Of a stretch of 64,000 nt of DNA, positions 21,086-33,630 are shown in pieces (position 1 is the stretch's first letter; each line of letters starts with the position of its first letter). The stretch lies in contig PDUO01000048.1 of NCBI GenBank assembly GCA_003008705.1, positions 9,183-73,182 on the forward strand. Direction: 5' to 3'. This DNA is from Pezicula radicicola (taxonomy: Eukaryota > Ascomycota > Leotiomycetes > Helotiales > Dermateaceae). Made by a program: the position numbers and the translations under genes. The notes below the pieces were generated by a model. That model was not told the origin of the DNA. It ran no database searches and was given only the letters and a program-made list of their open reading frames with translations.

Positions 21086-22978
21086 CTAAGTTTTCTTTTC
21101 ACTCTTCACGGCGTCCTTTGGATCAGGCTTGCCGGGAGGTCCTCTTTTCATACCTTTCACGTTCTTCCACTCGATAGTGAGGGCTCCGATGAGAGAAAGA
21201 CCTGACAAAATTGTTGCAAGGACAAATGTTCTCGCCAAAGCATGGTTGTACACCGCAAGGAGGGTATGCAAATACTGTGGGGCAACAGAGCTCTGCAAAT
21301 CCGTGGCACCTATATTCAAAACTGCCTGCGCATTCAATCCCGGGATGCTGGTGAGTCCAGATGCCAAGGAATTGATGAAAATGTTTTGAGCAGCGGAGAC
21401 AAAGACTACGCCGCCGAGGCCTTGGGCAAAGGATATCACAGCCGTACCAATTGCAACATCGGACCTTGGGAGGGCAGCTTGCACAGCTAAGCCCCCTGCC
21501 TGCCTCGCGGCACCAAATCCAAGACCGGCAAGCACTTGAAATCCGACCCAACCGGCATGGTTTGTGTCTGGCTTGAAGGTTATCATGAAGCCGGTACCAA
21601 TTGACGCGGCAACAGAACTGAATATCATGGCTGGTACGTAGTACCCAATCCTCGACGTGAGGCCTCCAGATAGCCCGCTCGCCACAGAGAGCCCAATAAT
21701 CAGTGGGATGAGTCTAATGCCTGACTCTAACGCAGATACGCCTTTGATGGCCTGGAACCAGATGGTCAGGTAGAATATGATGACTGTCATCGAGCCAACA
21801 GACGTAAAGGTGAAGATAGACGAGGATGCAATACTTCGGTGCACGGCGATCCGCAGTGGAACGAGTGCATCATCCTTCTCCCACGCCTGGATCCCAAGGA
21901 AAATCGTGAAAGCAACGGCGAAGACAGTGAGAAGGGCAATGACTGTGGTACTATGCCAAGCGTACGCAGTACCTCCCCATTGAAGTGCGAGGATGAGACA
22001 AACGATGCTTGGTAAGAAGAAAGCCGAGCCGAGTGGATCGAGTCGGAGGAATTGCTGGCGAAGTGAAAGACCTCCCATCTTGCTCTTCCCAGCATCCGGG
22101 ATCTTGAGGATGAAGGAAATGATGATGATCGCTACACCACCAATGGGCAAGTTGATATAGAAGCACCATCTCCAGGATAACTTATCGGTGAAGACACCGC
22201 CAAGGAGAGGAGCGACGACTGAGGCTATACCGAAGCTCGCGCCAAACAAACCCATGTAGATCGGACGTCGATGTAGCGGGACGGTGTGCAGCATCGTCAT
22301 CTGGCTCCCCGAGAAGATGCCACCGGTTCCGATACCAGCGATGGCTCTTCCAATGATGAGGGCGAGTGAGCTTGGTGCAGCGCCGCAAATGGCAGACCCG
22401 ATTTCAAATATGCCCAAACAGCCAATGAAGACCCATTTGGTCGAGTAGAACTTGTAGATTCGGCCATAGAGCAATTGGAAGGCGCAGTTCGTGAGCATAT
22501 AGGCACTTGCATACCAGCCGACGTCGTCCAGAGAGTTGAACTCGTCGGCAATGTGAGGGATAGCTGTGGCTACAATGGTTCGGTCCTAACACGCATCGGG
22601 GGTTAGCAAAGGATTCGCCCCAGGAGAAGAAGGATGATGGATGGGTCAACCAACCAGCGCAGACAAGAAGAGGGCAATCCAGATAGAGAAGATGATGAGT
22701 GCGAGAGAGATTCCTGAAGGGAATTCCGTCGGTTCTTCTTCATCTTCGTCGTTGCCTGCAGGTAGCTCTTCAGAGCCTTTCTCTCCGCTGTCATGATCTG
22801 GTCCGACGGCTGCTTCTACGCTTGGCTTCGTCGTCTCTTCGGAAGTCTTCTGTGCGTTGTCATGATCTGCTTGTCCAGTTGCGCGCGGTGTTTGTGAGCC
22901 CATTGCTTCTTCAGACGCCTTCTCGTGGTTGTGATGATCTGCTGGTTGAGACTTTTCTGTTGCAGTGTCCATCATCAT
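21086..22978 (-). CDS. MFS transporter, DHA2 family (14 TM), AflT-like
   Basis: Two exons (22978-22655 and 22585-21086) give 607 aa. The hydrophilic N-terminus is acidic. The splice joins LFLSAL to DRTIVATAIPHIADEF, the DHA2 motif D1 (LDxTIVNVALP type). Motif A-like YGRIYKFYS and motif C-like APLLGGVFTDKLSWRWCFYINLPIGG are present, and about 14 hydrophobic segments can be counted. The donor is GTTGGT, weaker than usual. Closest in the window is the transporter at 33631-35561 (same IGRAIAG, WFQAIKG and RIGYYVPAMI segments). The family exports secondary metabolites across the plasma or vesicle membrane. No stop or shift is seen. Confidence 0.88.
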
Positions 22979-24385
22979 GATGATGATGATGGTAATGGTG
23001 ATGACAGGGGATTGTGTGTGGTGGATCTGTGGGAGAAATGGGTTGAAGGGGTGGAATGGGTGGAATTCGGGGGAGTTTTAAAGGGAAGTTGTGTTTGTGT
23101 TTGTTTCATGACGGAGAAGTATATTCACTGAATCCCTCAGATCGGTCGGGTACATATTTGATAACGGTGAAATGCGAAATGTACGGGTAAATGTCGGGAG
23201 ATTAGGCCGATCCGACGGACACGACTAAACTGCCGATGACGCGATTTAAGATTGTTCTATTTTCCGAGTGTCTGACCGCCCGGCGCCATCTTCCCCTTCC
23301 CGCACATGAGCTTACTGTGCAGTGCTACAGTATCCCTCCCCCTAAATATACCCTATATGGTGGGGGCGTACTGTACTAATTACTGTACATGAGGGAAGAC
23401 AGATGCCTCAAGCAAGTACACACAGTACTGTATAGTAAAAATCTACTACTGATTCCCTTCCTGTAATTCGAAAGTGCTTTACTGTACGAAAGGACCGGAC
23501 CGTTCCGTGACTGTATACAGTAAATATAGTGGACCGACCCATCGATCGCCCCTTCGCTTCGCACAGTCAGGCCCAGTTTCCGGGTTGTTGACCCCCACAT
23601 CCCACGATCCCACCATCTCACGACCCGTGCGGCTACCCCGACACCTTTTCTTAACGACAACTTACGTACGGGTAGGACGCCTCAACACCAAATACGTTGT
23701 TACTCGCCCACCTGCTCTCCTAAAATTATAATTAAAAATCGCTCAATTTATTGTACATATACTCAATCTTTTCTTAGTTCGTTCTATTATGAAAATAAAC
23801 GTAGATAATGTGCAAATTTGAGAGTTAGGGTTAATTTTTGCTGTTGTGACCTATGCGCCAGTTGCTGAAGGTTAGTCGTGATGATTGAGCGACCGAGTAC
23901 ACTGAAGTCACGAGGTTAATTAGTACCTGTCTGCCACTATTATGTCAAAGCAAAAACTTGAATATCCGTTTAGAAAAAGGTAGGATATTTTGATTGAGTA
24001 AAGCAAGATATCTAATTTGTGAAAGCCTACCCAAATTCATAAATAAGATACCTCGGCGTCTTCAGGGAAGAAATACAGTGGCCTATTTTGACACCCAAGC
24101 ACTCTCGACCACAACCGTAGTTTTCATAACACTTAATTATATACGACTAATACCTCTGCCCAGCTACTTACTTTACCTCATGTACTCCAATTACTACCAT
24201 CGAAAATTAATATTAAGAATATATCCATCATCAACTCCCTGCGCTACTGTCCGAGAAGAAAGAAATCACCCTTTTCCTCTCAAGATATCCAAGTATACAA
24301 CTACATACTTCGCGCAAGCCCCTAGAACCATTCCTGCTCTCAGGTGCAACACGTCACACACAAAAGCAAGTCAGGTTGACAACCC
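22979..24385. other. 1.4-kb intergenic region with repeated TACTGTA half-sites
   Basis: Between about 23310 and 23530 there are at least six TACTGTA/TACAGTA motifs, several in inverted pairs (TACTGTACTAATTACTGTACA; ACTGTATACAGT). A run of pyrimidines CCCTCCCCCTAAATATACC lies near 23335, like the ends of the element at 56505. No gene is supported; short frames at 23376-23731 and 23994-24389 have no domain. Confidence 0.45.
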
Positions 24386-26627
24386 CTAGGCTTCGCACAA
24401 CTGCCCATGCTGGCTGACACCGTACTCCGGAGGGATTTCTGGCCAAGCATCCACACCATCCAAGATTGCATATGCCATTCCACCAGCCAAATGGGTCTCG
24501 ATGTGGCAATGGAACAAGTAAGGACCTGGATTTGCAACGTGGTATCGCAGCACCATCCATTGCTCGAGAAGTGGTCCCCCATCTAAAGGTGTCTCGATCG
24601 TATTTGCCCAGGTATCACGAAATCCTGGGTTTTCCAGATTGAAGCTTGATGGGTTGGCTTGTAAGGCTTCATAGACGGATGAGTAATTGTAGGCACCATT
24701 TGCTCCGCCAATAAACCAGGTTTTACTACTATGCTTGTGCATGGCATGCGGGAAATCTATCGGCCAAAGTGAACTCGAGGAAGTTTGGATCACCAAATCG
24801 ACCCAAGTGTTATTCTTGGTTCGGATAACGTATCCCGGATCATATCCCTCAGTTGTATTGGGTTGGTACAGAAGTGGTTTATAAGCATCGTTATCAATCG
24901 GATACAGATATGGGAAGTTCAGGCTGGTTTGGTAGGAGGAGTTGACTCGGGTAGCGTTGAAGACGAATTGCATGTCTCCAGGAGCAGGAACAGCTGGTTT
25001 CAAGCTTGGGTCAGAACTTGGGAATGGTTTATAATTGATCATGTCATATGCCCTGGCTACGGTGGTCGCATTGTTCTGTAGATCGGCGGCGTAGTCAAGC
25101 CACGGAACGGTTTGTTCACCTCGATAGGTGATGAACTGCTCTTCAGTGTAACTGAGGTTCCCAGGGGAGTTTTTGTATCTGAGGATAGCAAACCCTGCAA
25201 AGAACTGCGAGTTGAGATCGGGGACTCGCATTGGATAATCCTGAGGCTTCTGATCCAATTTCACCATGACGGACCATCTCTCACCCGCCCGCCCAGTAAA
25301 GGTGTCATAATGAATAGGCTCAATAAACTGCCCGTCAACTTCGTAAATCCACATGGAATGCTGGTCAATTCCAACCATCGCATTTTTAAAGGTTGCTGCA
25401 TCGACAAAATTCAAGCTTACCCAGCCAGCAGTCGGATCCACTTCAATCACCTCGATAGGTGCGTTGGTTGGTTCACAGCCGCTTTGCATCGCAAGGGGGA
25501 CGGCACTAGTGTTTATATCGGGCAAGAAGCCTTCTGCGATAGCATTGAGTGGGTAGCACCTGCACCAGTTATGAGCTACATGGGGGACAATCAATTGTGG
25601 AAGAAATACTCACCCTTTGTCACTGACCGTGTCAGGATAATGCCACGAAGCGTTCATTTGGATAGTTTGACGGGGGATCAGCCAGTCCAGTCCGGGACAG
25701 TAGACGCGGCCTTTTCCGTTGATGAGCATGCTGTCTACGCAGCTAGAACAATAGTAAGTATTAACGCCATATGACAGACTTAACAATCAGAAAGGGGGTA
25801 AGTACAAGAGACCCATATTACTGTCCAATTGAGCTTGAAAATAGTCGCCGGAATTTGTGCGGGACCAGTCAGAAATTAATACTACACTTGGGTTTCTCGA
25901 AGCGCTTTCCATTGCTGCAATATCTTTAGGATCACTGCTGATCAAAGACCACGGCGAAGTTGCATTTGGCTTGCGTCTGAAAAGTTAGTCAAAATTTCAC
26001 AGACCATTCAAACGGCAAGATAATGGTGAGATAGTTGATTACCTAACAAGGAGAGACCCGTATAGTCCGTCTAACAATGACAAACGAGAATGAGAATGAT
26101 ACCTAGCAGGTTTCAGCCAATGCAGCAAGAACCTCATTAGATTAACCTACCAGTATTGACCTGGAGGATAGGCTTTGAAACGATAAACAAAGGTCTGCCC
26201 AGGCTCAATGGGAGTCTGGGAGAGTCCTGGAACACCATCCGACCACGGGGTGTTAAGCATGCTAAGAGAAGTTAGTCTGAGCTGCTGAAGTAGGTGATGT
26301 TTATAGAAAAGCAGGACCTACAGCATGCCATGCCAGTGAATGGACGTATTCTGAGGCATCAAATTATGTACGGTTACCTGCGACGGTGTGAGCTTCATGA
26401 TAAACTAACTCCAAGTAACGGCGACGTACCTCCACATCATCATCTTCATCAAATACTAGTGCCGGGGCTGGAAAATGTCCATTGACTTTGATCATCTCTC
26501 TCTCTTGGCCATTTGGAGCCCCTAGCTCCCAAGTTACCGTCAATTTCTCGGTCACTAGAGCTGCATGCGAGGCGAGGATACAGCATGAGAGCCAGATTAA
26601 AAGAAGTGAGAACTTTCGATATTCCAT
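24386..26627 (-). CDS. Secreted multicopper oxidase (laccase-like)
   Basis: The start is ATG 26627, giving a clear signal peptide ([22 protein letters not shown]). At least five introns interrupt the 5' half; the large last exon is 25562-24386. All four copper motifs are visible: HWHG (26310-26350 region), HSHS within [19 protein letters not shown] (26100 region), [10 protein letters not shown], and the C-terminal [12 protein letters not shown]. Asn-linked glycosylation sites are frequent, as in secreted enzymes. The family couples phenols by one-electron oxidation using O2. In NR-PKS clusters, homologues dimerise naphthopyrones (Gip1 in aurofusarin, VdtB in viriditoxin). Its neighbours make the same role likely here. 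A TCGN5CGA site lies 628 bp upstream. The MCO appears intact; the reading of the small exons is approximate. Confidence 0.85.
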
Positions 26628-27254
26628 GGCGATAGGCTGTACAAAGTCTTTATGATGCGGAGCTTTCATAAAGGTGACTAGCAGCGTGAAAGATACAGAC
26701 AATAGAGACCTCGGTGAACGCAGCATAGAAGGACATCTAAGAAAGAGGATCTTGAAGGGAATTTATGTAACACAGTAAAAAGACGGTACTACTAAACCAT
26801 GTCTACTCTTTCCAAGCAATTTCAGTTCCGAGTAAACCCGCCCAGGTAGTAATAAGGGGGTAAAAATAAGCCACTGACTTCTAAAATCGTTTGGGTTAAA
26901 AATCGGTCAGTATTTAAGTCCCGAGAATCTGGCGAATTGAAAGGTTCTGATTAGCTACTACTCACGTGTAATTTTACCCAGGTACTACTACGGGTGCCAG
27001 CAAAATATGGGCAATTGCTCGAGTATCATTTTCTGGCGGCAGATGATAACTAGGTAAGCTGGGCAGTACTGGTTTTACCCATATGAAAGCCTGCTGCCGA
27101 AAACTAAGAACCTTCCTGATCGACGGAGAGACACGACGGAAAGCCTCTTATGTTGTACTTGGCACCCCGTTGCTGCAAGGGTGTAGGGAATTATATATTT
27201 TACGTACAGGACTTTTCGTTCCACTGTTCGAGGCTGAATAGAAAGCTTGACTTT

Positions 27255-27265
27255 TCGGTAGACGA
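27255..27265. promoter_or_regulatory. AflR-type site TCGN5CGA upstream of the laccase
   Basis: The sequence is TCG-GTAGA-CGA, 628 bp upstream of the laccase ATG. TCGN5CGA is the established binding consensus of AflR in aflatoxin and sterigmatocystin clusters. Its function here is inferred from the match and from the AflR-like gene 1.3 kb away. Confidence 0.45.
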
Positions 27266-27831
27266 GAATCCAATCAACTCTCACTTTAAACTGTAACCTA
27301 AATCCGATTGGGTCAGCTACGAGCGTGAATCTACCGAACAGTATCTCTAAATTAAGAGCTCCTTAGAATCACCTGCAGATTCGTCTGATTTGCCTTATTT
27401 CGGATACCAAGTACTGTATTTGAAAGGCACAGTAGGTCGCTTACTGCATATTTGTACTCTTAGACTTGCGTGGCAATTTGGAATAAATACACAGATAAGG
27501 GCTCAACCCGTAGAAAGATCAGCTGGGTGAATACTTAAGCAAAACATCAATGGGGGTATAAGTTGTAATAGATTGAGTCTTCCAAGACGTAGAAATACTA
27601 ATAGAGAGACGTACTGGATTGACAATGATCAATTGTCTTTTAAGGCTCCAAAAAGGCCCGTCGTCTGTTCATTTCAAACAGCACTTCAAAACGGATTCAA
27701 CCTCAGCCTTACTCGTATCCCACCTCTTCGTATAGGGCTTTTGCAGCGCATACGGCAAGGAGCACTGGACCGCTGACTGCCAAGCTCTCATCGTGATATG
27801 TGAATGGCAAGCCCAAATTAGACTCCCGTAG

Positions 27832-27842
27832 TCGCTAATCGG
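27832..27842. promoter_or_regulatory. AflR-type site TCGN5CGG upstream of the AflR-like gene
   Basis: The sequence is TCG-CTAAT-CGG, matching the relaxed consensus TCGN5CGR, 749 bp upstream of the ATG at 28591. It is compatible with autoregulation, but a single relaxed match at this distance is weak. Confidence 0.3.
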
Positions 27843-28590
27843 TCGGCTATTGTCAATCACCAAAGTCACGCGCAAATGGTACACTAATCGAATCGGAAGA
27901 GGGTTTTGCCTAATGGCTAGTAAGTCTGGGATCTGCATGCATGTTGCATTTGTTTTGGCATCTTTAAACGCACTGAGACTCTTTTTTCGAGAGGAAGGGT
28001 TACATCAACGAGAACTTTGTTTTTGCTTTTTCTTCCCTCGGACAATTATCTGGTAGGTTGTCAGCATCACCCTTGACACTGCAGGCAGTACGAGGGGGTG
28101 TTACCTGGGCGAGGCGAGTCATCAATTTTACGAAGCATCTGTTGTGTGCATCCGTCCAGGTTTGATCCACATACTGTTCTTTCGAACCCCCTTGCCAAAG
28201 CCTGCTACGTAAGATGATCGCACGAACCAAGAGTGGCGTCCGAGTGGTGCATTGGCAGCTGAATATCCGTCCGAAGGCGCCTACACTGAGCAATAACAAG
28301 TGAGATGCTGCCTTGTCAGAGGCACAGCAAGCTCTTGTTGGGAAGCTCGGACGATTTCTATCTCTTATTTTCGAGAGTAAGCGGGATGAGTACAATTAAG
28401 CGTCGATCGAAGGATGGCCCCCATAGATAATCATAGATAGGCTATCGTATGACCTACTCCATCAAATTGTCCATCTGCTGGAAGCTCTATACCTCAAATA
28501 CTGCCTCAAATACTTGGCCAAGAACTGTCACTCGTCGTCGTCTTCTAATATTCTTTCGAATCCTGGATCCGCGATTGTATTGTCGAGCCC

Positions 28591-30036
28591 ATGGCAGCCT
28601 TGTCACCAACCTCACCACCAAGCTCTTTCAACCGCATAAACCAACGAACTCCCAAGCTTCATTTGTCCTGTGATGGGTGCGCCGCATCGAAGGTGAAGTG
28701 TGATAAGGTGGGTAGTCAGTAGCTCTTCAGCTGTTTCTGCTTTTTAAGAACTGCCCATTCTGGTCAATTTTGCTCCGAAAACTCGTGTATATTGACTTAC
28801 AATGTTTCGATCAATAGAAGCGACCAACGTGCGATCGGTGCGCTGATAATGGCTCAACATGTGTCTACAGCCCTTCTCGCAAATTTGGGAAACCCTCAAA
28901 GAAACGATTTCTTGCTCAGCAAGCGGCTCTGCTTCCCGCCAATTCCCAGAATCTCAATGGCAGGGGTCCATCACCTAATGTATTAACCAGCAATTCTAGT
29001 GATAGAGACTCATACTTAACTGCCTGGGGAGAGTATAATCTGGACCAGCAGCTTCCCCCGTTCCCTGATTTGGACGATAAGTTCCAATTCCAGCTGGCGG
29101 ACTTTGCAACATTTGATCCGTCCATTATTACTGGCAGTGTAGTTGTGCATCAAGAACCATCATAATTGGACCATGACCAGACTTCGCTCGATCAAGCCCG
29201 AATTTCCACGCCTTCGAGCGACTTCAACCCACAGTCTCCTTCAGGGGCTGGCTGGATCGACAACCACTGTTGCCAAGATACTGCGTATGCCACATTGGCA
29301 ACATTGCATTGTCGCACCAAAGAGCCTTTCAACTCTCGAAATGGAGATACTGCAGAAGCAAGTGCGTTGCCGTCACCGCTTGCTGATTTCCCCTCTTCCT
29401 TACCTCCCATCCGACCGACTTTGGACAAAGTGCTGAGCACCAACAAAGCCGTTCTAAACACTCTAATTGGATTATTGGATTGTCGATGCGCTAAAGACCC
29501 GCACCTTGCCATGCTATACGCATCAATACTCTTCAAGGTCCTAATCTGGTACCAAGTGGGTTAGTAAATCCCAAGAAAGTGTTTTCCCAACCCAATGTTC
29601 CAATTGACGCAACAAAAATCTTTCTCTAACAGAGAATATACTGACTTGAGTCTCTCATAAAGCTTCAGGGATTCGTCCATCCTCCAAATCTACTTCCTCA
29701 TCACCATCAATGAGTCGTAGCACCGGGACCTTAACCGACAACAGAACATTGATCTCAACATCGTCCAATTTCCAGTCGAAAGGAGTGCTTCCTACCCAGA
29801 TACAAGTCGGGGGTCACATTCTGGACGAAGAAGACCAAATGATGCTACAGCGAGACTTGCTCCTACGAGAAGTCCGCAAGGTGGGAAACGTTATTGATCA
29901 GATGGCCGTGTCTAATGATTCTGACGAGACAGCAGCGGCGAGTTGGTATGCTGTCGCAAGTAGGATTTTGAGGCTGGAGCTCCAGATGACTATTAATAAG
30001 ATCAAGAGCGTGGAGGCTCCGTCTGGCCAGTCGTGA
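28591..30036 (+). pseudogene. aflR-like: AflR-like Zn2Cys6 pathway regulator, interrupted by an in-frame TAA
   Basis: Exon 1 (28591-28707) and exon 2 (from 28818) join exactly inside the zinc cluster: SCDGCAASKVKCDK then KRPTCDRCADNGSTCVYSP (C-x2-C-x6-C...C-x2-C-x6-C), then a basic linker GKPSKKR. The same frame meets TAA at 29163-29165, after 154 codons, at EPS-stop-LDHD. It then remains open for 400 nt to a clean intron (TGG|GTTAGT to CTTCAG) and a last exon ending at 30036. The downstream part carries the C-terminal AflR-domain signature (VLPTQIQVG, LDEEDQMMLQRDLLL, EVRKVGNVIDQM). The single C-to-T change (CAA to TAA) is the only lesion I see. If real, only the DNA-binding domain is made; a sequencing error or read-through would restore the protein. 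Bound sites (TCGN5CGA) persist in the cluster. Confidence 0.75.
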
Positions 30037-30696
30037 TTGAAGGAAGCGTAGTGGATCACTTAAGCGTCTCAATCAGCGCCTGCAGCGAAAGACGTATCGA
30101 GTTGTCCAGCAGCAGTATCGTGTCAGAAAGATCAACGACGATACCCAGAAAAGAACGCACCTTTTCTGCACTGCCACTATTTCGATCATGGATTAGAGCC
30201 CTTCACAAGATCTCCGGACTTCACTTTTGCATACCGAGTTATTTTTGACAAGTCTCACTCCCGGTTTCCGACCATTAAGTCCATCGGATGTTCCTTTCGC
30301 TATCAACTGCATGTTGAATGGAGTGTTCTGCTTGTTTTCGAGAAGATTACTATATGTAATTCAGGCGTTGTTGAAAGGTGTTCTCTGTCGATCAAATATT
30401 TGCGTCTGTTATCTTCATGAAGAAGCAAGAATGGTGAAGTGGAACATGACAAATGAAAAACGAGAGAATGTTTGAATGTTTTCGGAAGTCCTTGCCTGAT
30501 AGAAAACAATTATTCTACTTTTATGCCCTTCCGGCATCTCTCTGGTGTGCGTGATTACCGTTTTGAGTTCCTTCGTGTTGAACAACCTTGACCCAACGAA
30601 TGCTCCACCACAGTGGCATACGTGATTTGCCTCTAACGGTAGTATGTCCGAAAGCACATACTCCTCTTTCCTAAGCGAACAGAAAATCTGTGGAAT
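30037..30696. other. Convergent 3' intergenic region
   Basis: The AflR-like gene and the following regulator converge here. No domain-bearing frame is seen; short frames at 30227-30475 and 30415-30657 are judged non-coding. Confidence 0.5.
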
Positions 30697-32968
30697 TCAA
30701 CGATTCATGGCCATTACTTGGTTCCAGTCCATGTCATTCTCGGTACCACTTCCCGGTAACAAATTGTCCCAGTAATCCCACATTGCAAGTTCATCATTCA
30801 TAGGAATGACTTGCTGATGAGAAATTTCCATGATGTTCGATGGTGCAGGTACTGAAGCTCCGGATGCAGTTAAATTTGTCATCCCACTGACGTATGTAGA
30901 TGTGGGACTCCAGTTGTGATTTTGATTCTCAGTAAACGTTGATGGGCTGACCTTGGTAAAGTTTGATGCCGCACCCACATTAGAAAGCATATTATGCTTC
31001 CCCTTACTTCTCACCAACTTCTCTCTCATCGTGGTAATTAGAGATGGAGCGTTGAGTGAAAGGTCGCTTTTCAATGCTGCTTCCCGTGCTTCCCAAGCTT
31101 TTACCGACAAATTCGCAAATGCTAATTGAAAAGGACTGTCATCAGGCTCACAGGGATTGCCACTGAGTGCCCACAGCCATCTTGGTCGGCCAAAGGAGTC
31201 GGTTCTGGTGGCCACAGCTTCCCAAGCTCTATCGGCCAGTTCTCCGGTCGCTCTATACCTGAGATTGAAAAAGAGATTGACATATGCCAGGAACGGAATG
31301 CAAGTTGTCAGAAACCACGTAAAGCGCATCAAAGAGGGTGCGGTAGCACATTCGTTGTAAGCTTCGATAGCTTCCAGACAAACATGCATGAGACTTTCTT
31401 GCCTTTCCCCATTCATTGGTGGCCTATATGCTGATATCTTCATTTTTGCAATTGAGTATTTGATATAATAGCGGGCGAGAATATGAAGGGGGTTTTGGGG
31501 GTCGCAATAGTTGAGGTACTTGGTTTGGAGGTGTTGCTCAAAATCGTCGATGCTTCCCAGTTTATCTGCCAAAGGGACTGATGGGTTGCTGAATTCACCC
31601 CATTTGACGTCTATTCCCCTCGTGGCCCGGATTTGACGCAAAAATTCCGAAATTTCACACCGAATAAGACAAAATGTCATGTCTGTTGCCCGTTCGTGTC
31701 CTTCTGGCAACACGGCCATTTCGGGACTTAAGTCGCTTTCATTGACGTTGAGTGGAAGCTTTGTATTCCACGTGAAGCTAAGGATAGAAGTTCCTACAGC
31801 AGACATCTCAGCAGCGCGACTGTCAAGCAAAATTATTTGCCACCATAGACGCTTCCGCAGTTCTTTTTCGAATGCCGAAATCCCACGATCTTGAGCGTTT
31901 CGGTGTAGGTCATTTCTCTTGGCAATACGTTCCGCAATAGCAGTCAAACTAAAGAATGATCGAGGATCAGTTGTCTTCATGATCGAAAGCTACAAGACAT
32001 TAGATTACACTCATAAATGAGATATCATCCTAGGGAAATGATATTTCAGATCGATGACCAAGGCTTACCAAGTGAAGTACAAATGCTTGTAGCACCACCA
32101 AATTGGAGGCTCGGAGGAAGCCGGCTCTTTGAAGAGCATATTGTGAAGCCATCGTATATCGATTCACGAGTGCCAGCCTGTCTGTATTTAGTTCCGCCAG
32201 GCAAGTATCATCTCTCATAGATACTGCAGCATTCGAATAAATGGCGAATAAAAGTGCGTGTACAGCTGGTGAAGCTCTTGATAGGTCAGAGGCGGTCCTC
32301 AATATTTGCTGTTGAACGGTTGGGGCGTGCAGTAGTCTTAAAATCGGTTGAACGTTGTCAAGGAAAGCTTGCCACAACGTAAATATCTGTACTGGCGTTG
32401 GATGAAGGCTGGGTAGATCAACAGATCCAGGCAAATTGAACAATATGGTGCTAGCGTCTGTCTTATAGACATCGTCATTGGTTGTAACGATTGGACTATG
32501 TTCTAGTTCTTCATCTGATTCTCCCTGAAGGAGATCTTCTATTTCTCTGAACTATATGGACGCTCAATAACTTCTTCGATTATAGGGAGAGACTATATTG
32601 CTTACCTCTTTTTTAACACCTGGCTCATGGGTTAGAAGGTGAAGGGTCTCTTCTTCTGTAGAAGTTGGATCATCTCCTTTGCGAGGGATCGTTCCTGCAC
32701 TCGAGGAGCCATGACCACTGTTTAAGGTCTCCAGATTGGCACCATAGCTTTTCAACGCATCCTCATAACGTTTTAGTCGAGCGAGAAGCTCAGCCTCTGG
32801 AAATCTCTTCTTTCGTGGCCGCGTCACCGCTGACACGACAGGAACGCAAGGGATACGACGGCTCACACAGTAGGTGCATGGATTTTTCTTGTCACAACGG
32901 ACTTTACGTCGGTGGCACAGTTCACAGGAGTACTGTGCCGAGGATTTGGACGACGCGGCTTCTTGCAT
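30697..32968 (-). CDS. Zn2Cys6 transcription factor with fungal_trans domain
   Basis: Start ATG 32968. The zinc cluster is complete within exon 1, residues about 15-42 ([21 protein letters not shown], then RRIPC). A leucine-containing coiled coil follows ([18 protein letters not shown]). Introns follow KKE (GTAAGC) near 32606 and LHL (GTAAGC) near 32067. The middle homology region contains [41 protein letters not shown], a serine-rich [19 protein letters not shown] helix and [20 protein letters not shown], all standard fungal_trans elements. The end [11 protein letters not shown] is acidic. No lesion is seen, so this is the apparently functional cluster regulator, next to the broken AflR-like gene and divergent from the transporter at 33631. 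Confidence 0.87.
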
Positions 32969-33630
32969 CCTGGGCGAGCGATCGAATCAAAGAGGGGCAA
33001 TTTCAGTCTTGGAGAATAGAAAGCCTTTCGGGATCGTTGAAAGAGGCCGATAGTGTAAGATATCTAGTCAGGCTCGCAGCGCGGTCGCATTGATTTGATA
33101 TAGGGTACAGTAGAGTAGGTGCAACTAGCGGTGAAGCACAGGGAAGGGATTCGGAGTAGTGCTGTCGTGGTCGTTGAAGGTGTCTTTGTTAGCACCAACG
33201 GAGAGGAGATCGAGTGATTACTCTACTGTGTAGTACCGAGTACTGTAGAGTACTGTATCAAGCGAGACGTTTTAAGCTCTCCGCCACGACTGAAATACCG
33301 AGACAAACAACGACGGCACTCGACGGTCAAGCTTTCAGGGCCATGAGACCGCAAACGGATGTGATCCAATAGAAATACAGTACATTCCGAACCGAGACGT
33401 CGGCCTCGGACTATTTGTATATTCGGAGACTTCGGGGACTTACGGACTATGGTCATTTATTTGTTTCTGAGTATAGGTCCCGAATCTTTCACTTACTGCC
33501 TCAGGTAGTCACTCCATCCTGACTCTGTTCAGGTATCTTATCTATAGAGCAGTGCAGTGCTTTCCATGTGTTCACGTTTATTGTTCAGTCGCCCACAAAC
33601 CCGCGTTAGCCTCCTCAACGTTCTTGCATA
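32969..33630. other. Divergent promoter, regulator / DHA2 transporter
   Basis: It contains paired TACTGTAGAGTACTGTA near 33240 and an inverted CCGAG-N8-CTCGG (33391-33408, with a central ACGTCGG). No exact TCGN5CGR was found. The CGG-type dyad could be a site for the divergent Zn2Cys6 factor; this is inference. Confidence 0.35.

Larger units (their letters stand above)
26628..28590. other. Large divergent promoter region between laccase and AflR-like gene
   Basis: About 2 kb without a supported gene. A minus-strand frame at 28000-28395 and smaller ones have no recognisable features. It contains one TCGN5CGA and one TCGN5CGG element (listed separately) and TACTGTA at about 27413. Confidence 0.5.

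Noticed and set aside
28000..28395. 131-codon minus-strand frame upstream of the AflR-like gene
   Set aside because: It has no domain, an unusual composition for a protein, and lies in a promoter region.
29163..29165. TAA as the natural end of a short zinc-cluster protein
   Set aside because: The same frame continues into a complete AflR domain with a well-formed intron, so the stop looks secondary.
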